A stretch of DNA of 14,486 bases, taken from contig JANMTB010000218.1 of assembly GCA_031390045.1 (NCBI GenBank), positions 1 to 14,486 on the forward strand, read 5' to 3'. The translations under genes and the position numbers were made by a program. The stretch's first letter is position 1. Each line of letters opens with the position of its first letter. The DNA comes from Aalborgiella sp031390045. GTDB taxonomy: Bacteria > Pseudomonadota > Gammaproteobacteria > Burkholderiales > Burkholderiaceae_C. The notes beneath the pieces were generated by a model. That model made no database searches. It had not been told where the DNA came from and saw only the letters and a program-made list of their open reading frames with translations. Below, in pieces: positions 7,177 through 13,483 of this stretch.

Positions 7177-7566
7177 ATGAAACTAAATTACATCGCTCGA
7201 AATTTGTCTTTTTCATTGCTTGTAGCTGCATCGACCGCTATGCCAGCATTTGCGCAAATCAATATCAACGTCAGAGTTGCCCCGCCAGCGCAAGTGGTTG
7301 AAGTGATGCCAGCCACGCCACGCGGCTATGTGTGGGTGCCGGGTCATTGGGCATGGCATAACGACCGGTATGTGTGGATTCGTGGGCGCAATGTCGTACA
7401 GCGCGTTGGTTATATGTGGGCGCCGGACCGTTGGGAGCAACGCGGAGAAACGTATTACCGAAACCCTGGTCGTTGGGAGCGTGATTTAAATTACAAGCCG
7501 AAAAAAGAGAAAAAAATGAAAAAAGAGAAAAAGGAAAAAAAGCAGAAAAAGGAGAAAAAAGACTAG
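7177..7566 (+). CDS. YXWGXW repeat-containing exported protein with lysine-rich tail
   Basis: The 129-residue protein has a Sec signal peptide (cut after AFA at ~26) and two WXXGXW/YXWGXW-type units: GYVWVPGHWAW at ~50-60 with RYVWIRG after it, and GYMWAPDRW at ~78-86 with YYRNPGRW after it. The family is common in betaproteobacteria and its function is unknown; members are exported and probably sit in the envelope. Residues ~107-129 are almost only Lys and Glu (KKEKK units), encoded by a near-pure purine tract from about 7499 to 7561. The tract is prone to replication slippage, so tail length may vary between strains. A weak AGG lies eight bases before the ATG. It converges on the lipocalin gene, 41 bp away, with a small GCCGTT/AACGGC hairpin in between. 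Confidence 0.88.
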   Translation: MKLNYIARNLSFSLLVAASTAMPAFAQININVRVAPPAQVVEVMPATPRGYVWVPGHWAWHNDRYVWIRGRNVVQRVGYMWAPDRWEQRGETYYRNPGRWERDLNYKPKKEKKMKKEKKEKKQKKEKKD

Positions 7567-7573
7567 CGCATGA

Positions 7574-7590
7574 GCCGTTCTAACAACGGC
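7574..7590. other. Small inverted repeat between convergent genes
   Basis: GCCGTT (7574-7579) and AACGGC (7585-7590) pair over a 5-nt loop in the 41-bp gap between the YXWGXW and lipocalin genes. There is no T-run on either side, so it is at best a weak terminator. Confidence 0.3.
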
Positions 7591-7607
7591 GAAGTACGCG
7601 ATAAAGA

Positions 7608-8183
7608 TTACTTGCTGGCACTGATCGGACTTGGCTTGAAAGCATTCCGGTCATAACCCAAGCTCACCGCACGATCAAGCACCTTGTTCAACGTCGCTTC
7701 ATCAAGTTTGTTTTCACGAGCAAGTACCCAGCCAAACTCGCGCTTTGGTTCACCTACCAACACCCATTTGTAGTCTGGGTCTAAGGCCAGCACCCAATAG
7801 TTGCCATAAAAAGGACGGAAGAAACTGACGCGAAGTTTAGCGTTGTTGCTGCCTTCCACGATTTTGGCGATACCTTTAGCCTCTGTCATTTTGCCAGATG
7901 CGTCTTTACATTGGTTGAGTACCCGTAAATCCGAACCATCTAAGCTGTAAGTGGCTTTGGTATCAGAGACGCAATCGCCTTGAAAGCTGTTGGGAATCCA
8001 TGAAACTTGATGCCATACGCCTAGATAGCGCGCGACATCGACTTTGTCGACCACAGGCAGGGGCGCTAAATTTGTGTCTTTCGCTGTGCTGCAAGCGGCT
8101 AGTGACGCTATGGTTGCGACGGCGGCTACAACGATGACACCCAGTGCAAAAGTTGCTTTTTTAGACCGATTTAGTTTTTTCAT
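7608..8183 (-). CDS. blc: Outer membrane lipocalin (Blc family)
   Basis: The 191-residue protein has an N-terminal signal with lipobox LAAC at Cys31, matching lipid anchoring of bacterial lipocalins. The lipocalin signature is RYLGVWHQVSWIPNSFQ (GxW with Trp58). Blc-typical blocks follow in order: ATYSLDGSDLRVLNQC, LRVSFFRPFYGNYWVLALD, YKWVLVGEPKREFGWVLAR and LGYDRNAF near the C-terminus. Such proteins bind fatty acids or lysophospholipids at the outer membrane, often in stationary phase or envelope stress. It lies 43 bp downstream of the DUF1223 gene on the same strand, so the two may be co-transcribed. The signal peptide is rather long, with a basic stretch KKLNRSKK, and the ribosome binding site is weak. 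Confidence 0.92.
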   Translation of the reverse strand: MKKLNRSKKATFALGVIVVAAVATIASLAACSTAKDTNLAPLPVVDKVDVARYLGVWHQVSWIPNSFQGDCVSDTKATYSLDGSDLRVLNQCKDASGKMTEAKGIAKIVEGSNNAKLRVSFFRPFYGNYWVLALDPDYKWVLVGEPKREFGWVLARENKLDEATLNKVLDRAVSLGYDRNAFKPSPISASK

Positions 8184-8226
8184 GACACTATCGTATATGA
8201 ATTAACCGAGAAAATGCAATATAAAA

Positions 8227-9048
8227 CTAAGACGAGCAGTTGGCTGACACCGCTTGTAAGGTTTTGCCGGTTTTAGGGTCAAACACCACCAGATTGACTT
8301 GCCGTTCATGCCCTGGTGTCGCTGCTACGCCGCGCAAGGTGAGCTTTTGAGGTGCAGCCGCGCTGTAGTCACCCACAGGGGTGTATTGGCGCACCACAAA
8401 GTCGTGTAACAGCGTTTCGCCCTTGTTTTCGCCAGCTTTGACTTTGGTAACGTGTCCATGTTCCGTGATCGTCCAATAAGCTGACCATGTCGTAATTGGC
8501 ATGTTGGCGCCTGTAACGGGGCTAATGACTACCTCAAACTGGTCCGCTCCCGTTTGCTGCAGGTTAATGCTGCTTTTGGCAACTTCTTGGCTAACGAGAG
8601 AGGCTGTCACGTTGTGAGAGCTACCGCCCCAGCCGCGCCAATCGCCACCGTTCAGCACTAATTGCGGCGTGTAAATGCCGTTTTGACGGTTCCAAGCCGA
8701 TATTTGTCGCTGTCGATTCGTGTGCGCAGGCGTTGCAAAACGGTCTGTCCAGCCAATATAGTCCCAGTAATTCACGTGAAAAGCTTGAATAACTGCGGGG
8801 TTCGCTGCAAGGTTCGACGTTGAACTTGCTGTATTTTTAGACTTTAAAGTGCTCAGCCATTTGTCCGCTGGTGGGCAAGAGCTGCAGCCCTCAGAGGTGT
8901 AAAGCTCGAGCACGGGTGTGATATTTGCCCCAGAAGCTGCTTTACAGGCTGTGGAGGCACTAAATTCGGCTATAGCCGCTGTATTTATTGATTTAATAGC
9001 TATAAAAATAATAGCTAATTGCAATTTTTTCACGATTTTTAAAAACAT
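8227..9048 (-). CDS. DUF1223 family exported thioredoxin-like protein
   Basis: The 273-residue protein carries the DUF1223 hallmark ELYTSEGCSSCPPADKW (Cys55 and Cys58 in a CxxC) at the start of the mature domain, followed by family blocks such as HVNYWDYIGWTDRFATP, RQNGIYTPQLVLNG and a C-terminal beta-rich part. The family is secreted or periplasmic and resembles thioredoxin-fold proteins; its role is not established. AAGGAG seven bases before the ATG at 9048 makes this start very likely. The signal peptide is odd: its hydrophobic part (LAIIFIAI, then KSINTAAIA) is encoded by a copy of the dispersed repeat at 8968-9003 and its AT-rich flank, and it contains a lysine (Lys19) after a short hydrophobic core. 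A cut after AIA (~27) is possible. It sits between the ArgP-like regulator and the lipocalin, all on the minus strand. Confidence 0.88.
   Translation of the reverse strand: MFLKIVKKLQLAIIFIAIKSINTAAIAEFSASTACKAASGANITPVLELYTSEGCSSCPPADKWLSTLKSKNTASSTSNLAANPAVIQAFHVNYWDYIGWTDRFATPAHTNRQRQISAWNRQNGIYTPQLVLNGGDWRGWGGSSHNVTASLVSQEVAKSSINLQQTGADQFEVVISPVTGANMPITTWSAYWTITEHGHVTKVKAGENKGETLLHDFVVRQYTPVGDYSAAAPQKLTLRGVAATPGHERQVNLVVFDPKTGKTLQAVSANCSS
8968..9003 (-). repeat. Dispersed repeat copy D (36-bp core), encodes part of a signal peptide
   Basis: Read on the minus strand the core goes from ATAGCTATTAAA to AATACAGCGGCTATA and aligns without gaps to copy C (26/36). It ends in GGCTATAGCC, a perfect palindrome. 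It lies wholly inside the signal peptide of the DUF1223 gene, and its frame (…AAT ACA GCG GCT ATA…) is the same one used in copies A and C. The AT-rich flank AGCTATTATTTTT before it also codes for signal-peptide residues. Confidence 0.7.
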
Positions 9049-9054
9049 GGCAAA

Positions 9055-9060
9055 CTCCTT
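9055..9060 (-). promoter_or_regulatory. Strong ribosome binding site of the DUF1223 gene
   Basis: AAGGAG on the minus strand lies six to seven bases before the ATG at 9048. It shows that translation really starts upstream of the repeat-derived segment, so the repeat is translated. Confidence 0.75.
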
Positions 9061-9110
9061 GTTGAGGGTTATTGCCTGTTCGTCGTAGTCCGTACTGGGA
9101 TCTTACAAAG

Positions 9111-10025
9111 CTATTTTTGCGCTAGATGCTGCTGCGCCGTGCTCAACAGCGCTTTAGACAAAGCATCCAGCACGTCAGATTCCAAATTCCAACAATGCCA
9201 AAACAGCTGGATTGGCAGCAGGTGTTTGGGTGCAATGTTGACCAATCTGCCAGCAGCGATGTGATCGCGAGCTATCAACTCAGGCACCACGCTGGCACCC
9301 CAACCTGCCAAGGCGGCACGCACTTGGCCCTCAGAGCTAGGCACAAACAGCTGGTTCAGCGCTACGCGCTTGAGGCCAAACACATGGTTGACAAACTCGC
9401 CTTGCATATCGTCTTTGCGGTTAAATGCGACAAAGGGTGTGGTTCGAAAGTTATAGGCGGTCATGCCGTCGGGGTAGTGTTTGGCGGCATAACTTGGTTC
9501 TGCCACGGCGATGTAGTTCATCGCACCTAAGGGCACTACTTTGCAGCCGCGCAGTGCCAGCTTCAAGGTGGTAACGCAGCCCAGCACTTGTCCGTTTCGC
9601 AGCCATTCTTGGGTGAAATCTTGGTCATCCGTGATGATTTCTAGAGGTAAACCTTCGGTGGCTAGCTTGCTTAGTGCGCCCAACGCCCAAGTAGCGATGC
9701 TGTCGGCGTTGATGGCGATGGAAATGCGTTCTTCTTCGCGCGAACCACCTAATGAGCTGGGCGCCAATTCTTTCAAATCGCGCTCTAAATCCGCTCTGAG
9801 CAGGCGCATCATTTTGGTGTGCTTGAGCAGTAATTGCCCCGCTTGGGTAGCTTTCAGCGGTCGGCTACGGACAATCAGAACCGTGCCGACTTGCGCTTCT
9901 AGCGCGCGTAAGCGTTGCGACACAGCCGATTGGGTGATGGACAGGCGCTGCGCCGCACGCTCAAAACCGCCTTCTTCGACGATGGCGGCTAAGCATTCCA
10001 GGGCGTCGGAGTCAAATGTACTCAT
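9111..10025 (-). CDS. argP: LysR family transcriptional regulator, ArgP (IciA)-like
   Basis: The 304-residue protein has an N-terminal winged helix-turn-helix (residues ~5-62) with the ArgP-type sequence GGFERAAQRLSITQSAVSQR, then a LysR effector-binding domain to the end, including FVAFNRKDDMQGEFV. ArgP in E. coli senses lysine and arginine and activates the exporter gene argO and others. Here it is divergent from a D-amino acid dehydrogenase gene with a 167-bp shared promoter region, the usual layout of a LysR regulator and its target. Regulation of that gene is therefore a fair inference, but not shown. The length is normal for the family and the start is the only good Met upstream of the HTH. 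The ribosome binding site is weak (GAGA). Confidence 0.88.
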   Translation of the reverse strand: MSTFDSDALECLAAIVEEGGFERAAQRLSITQSAVSQRLRALEAQVGTVLIVRSRPLKATQAGQLLLKHTKMMRLLRADLERDLKELAPSSLGGSREEERISIAINADSIATWALGALSKLATEGLPLEIITDDQDFTQEWLRNGQVLGCVTTLKLALRGCKVVPLGAMNYIAVAEPSYAAKHYPDGMTAYNFRTTPFVAFNRKDDMQGEFVNHVFGLKRVALNQLFVPSSEGQVRAALAGWGASVVPELIARDHIAAGRLVNIAPKHLLPIQLFWHCWNLESDVLDALSKALLSTAQQHLAQK

Positions 10026-10089
10026 GGTGTTGTCTCATTTTTTTATTCGTCTTCTGTCTTCTATTAGCAATCTTGATATTTTTGCTGAT

Positions 10090-10118
10090 AGTTTAATAAG
10101 GCTTCTAATTATTGGCAA
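10090..10118 (-). promoter_or_regulatory. Probable argP promoter
   Basis: On the minus strand TTGCCA (10118-10113, five of six to TTGACA) and TAAACT (10095-10090, four of six to TATAAT) are 17 bp apart. The expected start of transcription is about 58 bases before the argP ATG. Its -35 overlaps that of the proposed dadA promoter. Confidence 0.45.
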
Positions 10119-10139
10119 CTTGATTCACACTGCTATCTA
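10112..10139 (+). promoter_or_regulatory. Possible dadA promoter with shared -35 region
   Basis: TTGGCA (10112-10117, five of six) is followed after 16 bp by TATCTA (10134-10139), preceded by a TG extension (TGC at 10131). The -10 is weak. The -35 lies on the palindrome-like TTGGCAA, whose other strand reads TTGCCAA and serves the argP promoter. Confidence 0.35.
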
Positions 10140-10160
10140 TGTTCCATCAGTAAAAATAAT

Positions 10161-10196
10161 ATGGTACAAAAGATGATGAAAGTGATTGAAATATGA
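10161..10196 (+). CDS. Possible 11-residue leader ORF overlapping the dadA start
   Basis: An ATG at 10161 opens MVQKMMKVIEI and ends at TGA 10194-10196, which overlaps the dadA ATG (10193-10195) as ATGA. Two more in-frame ATGs (10173, 10176) could also start it. Its last part arises from a direct duplication of ATGAAAGTGATTG (10176-10188 and 10193-10205). Neither it nor dadA has a clear ribosome binding site. It may couple translation to dadA or may be chance. Confidence 0.3.
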   Translation: MVQKMMKVIEI

Positions 10197-11560
10197 AAGT
10201 GATTGTTCTGGGCGCAGGCATCATTGGCATCAGCACGGCTTGGCATTTGCTAGAGCAGGGGCATGAGGTGACGGTGGTTGAGCGCCAGCCAGACGCCGCG
10301 TTAGAGACCAGCTTTGCCAATGCTGCACAAATATCGGTGAGCTACTGTGAGCCTTGGGCCAACAAAGACGCACCGCTCAAAGCCCTGAAATGGATGTTTA
10401 GCAAGGAAGCGCCCTTGCTTTTTCGCCCGCAGTTGCCCACCTTCGGTCCTACGGCCAAATTTGGCGGCGGCTGGCTGCAATGGCGCTGGGGTTTGCAGTT
10501 TTTGGAGCAATGCAACGATGCCGCGTTTGAGCGCAATGTGCAGCAAATTGTCGCACTAGGTGCCTATAGCCACGCGGCATTGAAAGACGTGGTGGCGGCA
10601 ACTGGCATCACTTACAACCGCTTGGAATGCGGCATAGCGCACTATTTCACAGACCAGCATGCATTAGATTCAGCGGGCGAAGCGGCAAAATTGATGCAAA
10701 AGTATGGCGTCAAAAGACAAATATTGAGCCGTGATGCCTTGCTCAAAATTGAGCCAGCACTCAGCTCATTCGCTTCTCAGATTGTGGGCGGCACCTATAC
10801 GGCCAGCGACGAAAGCGGCGACGCCCGCGTGTTCACCCAAGAGCTGGCGCGGCGTTGCTTTGCACGTGGCGCGCAGTTTAAGTTCGGCTACACCGTGGTG
10901 AAGTTAAATAAAGAAAAAAATACTATTAAATCTATAGCAATAGAGGCAATAAATACGCCGGCTACAGTGCTAAATGATGCTCTTAAAAAACAGACTTTAA
11001 TGGCCGATGCTTATGTCGTCGCCTGCGGTTCGTACAGCGCACCCTTGCTGCGCACCGTCGGTGTTGATGTACCGATTTATCCGGGTAAAGGCTACAGCGC
11101 GACCTTCAAAATTTTGGATCCCAAGCGGGCGCCCACAGTCTCCATGATTGACGACCAAGTCAAATGCGCTATCAGCCGCTTGGGTGACCAGCTACGGGTG
11201 GCTGGCACGATTGAAGTGGGCGGCTACGACACGTCTTTGAACACGGATTTAGCCAAAGCTCGCTGCAAGATGCTGGCGCGCCGCGTAGAACAAGTGCTGC
11301 CCGGTGTGTGCGACACGCGCTCAGAAGAAGAGGGCGGATCGCCCCATTTTTGGACCGGCCTACGCCCCGCCACGCCAACCAACATCCCCTACATCGGCAA
11401 AACCAGCGTTACCAACCTGTGGATCAACGCCGGTCATGGCACGCTGGGCTGGACGCATGGTGCGGGCTCTGGCAAGGCGCTGTCAGAGCTGATGAGCGGT
11501 AAAACGCCAGAGATTGCACGGGGCAAAGCAGGGCATCAATTTAGCTTTTACGGTTATTAA
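10193..11560 (+). CDS. dadA: D-amino acid dehydrogenase (DadA-like FAD oxidoreductase)
   Basis: The 455-residue protein follows E. coli DadA closely in plan. The FAD-binding start is MKVIVLGAGIIGISTAWHL, then ETSFANAAQIS, EPWANKDAPLKALKWMF, YPGKGYSATF, FWTGLRPATP and a C-terminal WINAGHGTLGWTHGAGSG. DadA deaminates D-amino acids to 2-oxo acids and passes electrons to the respiratory chain from the inner face of the membrane. In the middle (residues ~236-268) there is an AT-rich insertion of about 14 residues relative to E. coli DadA, with NTIKSIAIEAINTPATV encoded by a dispersed repeat (copy C). The reading frame is kept on both sides. It lies in a beta-strand/loop region before ADAYVVACGSYS, so the enzyme may tolerate it. 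It is divergent from the ArgP-like gene and ends six bases from the convergent amidase gene. The start is the only in-frame ATG; a TGA lies two codons upstream. Confidence 0.92.
   Translation: MKVIVLGAGIIGISTAWHLLEQGHEVTVVERQPDAALETSFANAAQISVSYCEPWANKDAPLKALKWMFSKEAPLLFRPQLPTFGPTAKFGGGWLQWRWGLQFLEQCNDAAFERNVQQIVALGAYSHAALKDVVAATGITYNRLECGIAHYFTDQHALDSAGEAAKLMQKYGVKRQILSRDALLKIEPALSSFASQIVGGTYTASDESGDARVFTQELARRCFARGAQFKFGYTVVKLNKEKNTIKSIAIEAINTPATVLNDALKKQTLMADAYVVACGSYSAPLLRTVGVDVPIYPGKGYSATFKILDPKRAPTVSMIDDQVKCAISRLGDQLRVAGTIEVGGYDTSLNTDLAKARCKMLARRVEQVLPGVCDTRSEEEGGSPHFWTGLRPATPTNIPYIGKTSVTNLWINAGHGTLGWTHGAGSGKALSELMSGKTPEIARGKAGHQFSFYGY
10934..10969 (+). repeat. Dispersed repeat copy C (36-bp core), in frame inside dadA
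   Basis: The core runs from ATAGCAATAGAG to AATACGCCGGCTACA, one base off the consensus block. Near-inverted ends are CTATAGC and GCTACAG. The AT-rich flanks, from about 10903 to 11000, contrast with the GC-richer dadA sequence on both sides. The core starts exactly on a dadA codon (247 codons after the start) and uses the same frame as copies A and D. AGTGCTAAA follows, as in copy A. Confidence 0.75.
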
Positions 11561-11566
11561 AACGTA

Positions 11567-13024
11567 TTAATCGTCGCAATTAGCAATCTTGGGCTTCACT
11601 GTCAGCACATCTTGCGCCACCTGCTCGTAAGCATGCGCCAGCTGCAACAACGCCAAATCGCCACGTGGTTTGCCAATCAGCTGCATACCCATGGGCAAAC
11701 CAGCCGCGTTGAAACCCACCGGGATACTGATACAGGGCAAACCTGCCAGCGTGGGCAAAATGACGACTTCCATCCAGCGGTGGTAGGTGTCCATAGTTTT
11801 GCCAGCGATGTCGGTCGGCCAGCGTTTGGCGATATCAAATGGCCAAACTTGCGCGCTAGGGAGGGCTAAAAAGTCAACTTTATCGAAGAGTTGTAATAAA
11901 TGTTGATACAACTGGGTTCGCGTGGCACTGGCGCTCATGAAGTCGTTTCCCGTCAGCGAAGCTGCTTGGTCTGACTCCCACAGTGCTTCGGGTTTCATCC
12001 ATTCACGGTTTTTAGGCTGAACCAAAAACGGTGCTAAACGAGCGGCCACCAAAGCTCGCCGCCAAGTGAGCCAGCATTCCCACACGCGTTGATTTGAAAA
12101 TCCTAAGTTGATGGGTTCAACATGGCAACCAATACCCTCAAATCTCTTCAAGCCTGATTCGCAAGTCTCCAAAATACCCGCATCCATAGGCAAATAGCCA
12201 TTCAAATCACCCAGCCAGCCGATTTTTATGGCTTTGGTTTTGAACTGGGAGCTGTCGTTCAAATCTGTGTCGAATGCATACCCGTTTTCGGCGATAGACA
12301 GTGGCGATCTGGCGTCCCAGCCAGCTTGAACACTTAGCAATCTTGCGACATCTTGCACGGTGCGGGCCATCGGCCCTTCGGTGCCGAGCTGGCTCACCCA
12401 CACGTCGGCAACCGGCCACATGGGCACGCGGCCTTGGCTGGGGCGCATGCCAAACACGTTGTTCCAAGCAGCAGGGTTGCGCAAGCTGCCCATAAAGTCG
12501 CTACCATCCGCCACGCTAAGCATGCGCGTTGCCAGCGCCACCGCTGCGCCGCCTGAGCTGCCCCCAGCGGATTTGGTCGGGTCAAACGCATTACACGTTG
12601 CGCCAAACACCTCGTTAAACGTGTGTGAGCCCAGCCCAAACTCAGGCACATTGGTTTTGCCAATGACGATGCAGCCAGCTGCTTTCATGCGCTGCACCAT
12701 CAAGCCGTCTTCTTTAGGAACAAAGTTTTTCAACAACGGACTGCCGCTCGTTGAAGCAATACCTTCTGTTGGCGCTATGTCTTTGATAGCAATTGGTACA
12801 CCGTGTAGCCAACCGTTTGATTCGCCACGTGCCAGCAAGGCATCTTTGATATCGGCTTGTTTGAGTAAATCCTCAGTGTCAACGCGGCTGACGATGGCGT
12901 TGTAATGGGGGTTGATAGTGTCAATATGTTCAAGTGTTGCCCACATCACTTCGCGGCACGAAAATTGCTTGCTATGAATGGCTAGAGACAGCTGATTGGC
13001 GGTCAATTCGTAAATGTTGCTCAT
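11567..13024 (-). CDS. Amidase signature family enzyme
   Basis: The 485-residue protein has the amidase signature with an intact Ser-cisSer-Lys triad: Lys81 in AIKDIAP, the GGSSGG motif with Ser156/Ser157, and the nucleophile Ser180 in GSDFMGSLRNPAA. The N-terminal helix ELTANQLSLAIHSKQFSCREV and the C-terminal block GLPCISIPVGFNAAGLPMGMQLIG are also typical. The family hydrolyses amides to acid and ammonia; the substrate cannot be read from sequence, and it is not GatA in context because gatB/gatC are absent. There is no signal peptide, so it should be cytoplasmic. It is convergent with dadA at six bases distance and might handle amides in the same nitrogen-scavenging setting. The start has no strong ribosome binding site; the next Met (residue 27) is too far into the conserved part. 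Confidence 0.92.
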   Translation of the reverse strand: MSNIYELTANQLSLAIHSKQFSCREVMWATLEHIDTINPHYNAIVSRVDTEDLLKQADIKDALLARGESNGWLHGVPIAIKDIAPTEGIASTSGSPLLKNFVPKEDGLMVQRMKAAGCIVIGKTNVPEFGLGSHTFNEVFGATCNAFDPTKSAGGSSGGAAVALATRMLSVADGSDFMGSLRNPAAWNNVFGMRPSQGRVPMWPVADVWVSQLGTEGPMARTVQDVARLLSVQAGWDARSPLSIAENGYAFDTDLNDSSQFKTKAIKIGWLGDLNGYLPMDAGILETCESGLKRFEGIGCHVEPINLGFSNQRVWECWLTWRRALVAARLAPFLVQPKNREWMKPEALWESDQAASLTGNDFMSASATRTQLYQHLLQLFDKVDFLALPSAQVWPFDIAKRWPTDIAGKTMDTYHRWMEVVILPTLAGLPCISIPVGFNAAGLPMGMQLIGKPRGDLALLQLAHAYEQVAQDVLTVKPKIANCDD

Positions 13025-13483
13025 TTGATCTAAATGTATAAAATGCCCACGATGATGTAGCCTAAACAGGGTACTTCATAGGTTTTGAGGCATGTTGTAT
13101 GTGTAAGTACAGATACAGCTGTAACTTTGCGTGCGTTTAATTGGTCGAAATGAATAAAAAAAGCTACAAATTGACTTATAAGTACCACAAAATACCACAG
13201 TTACAAAATAACTAGCATCATGATTGTGACATTTCTCATGCTAATTGTAAACGATTTAATTTTCATAATAGTTCATTGCCTTCGTAAACTGTTGATATTA
13301 AACAGTTATTACAGATTATTTTTTTAAAATTTCGATTGCATGCTTGTTGTGTAATTTCTTAAATATTCCTTAGCATAAAAGCGCATGCATATATTAAAAA
13401 ATGATATGTGGAAGAACTAAAGTTTTAATTTACATTTCAGTTGTATCAAATGCAACCGTCAGTATAAAGAATGAAAACCAAAA
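13025..13483. other. 459-bp AT-rich intergenic region between divergent amidase and response regulator genes
   Basis: Base composition drops sharply to AT-rich compared with the flanking genes. No convincing open frame, RNA gene or repeat-family copy is seen. It must carry both divergent promoters, but none has a good box pair: TTGACT at 13171-13176 has no matching -10. It holds one inverted repeat (13287-13307) and a local direct repeat TACCACAAAATACCACA (about 13183-13199). Confidence 0.5.
13287..13307. promoter_or_regulatory. Inverted repeat, possible operator of the response regulator gene
   Basis: AACTGTT (13287-13293) and AACAGTT (13301-13307) form perfect 7-bp arms with a 7-bp spacer, giving a 21-bp dyad of the size bound by dimeric regulators. 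It lies 177 bp before the response regulator start. Which protein binds it, if any, is unknown. Confidence 0.3.

Noticed and set aside
9541..10176. 211-codon plus-strand open frame opposite the regulator gene
   Set aside because: It is antisense to a clear LysR gene, serine/arginine-rich without domains, and runs into the promoter region of dadA.
12360..12905. 181-codon plus-strand open frame opposite the amidase gene
   Set aside because: It lies entirely within the well-conserved amidase signature region on the other strand and has no domain of its own.
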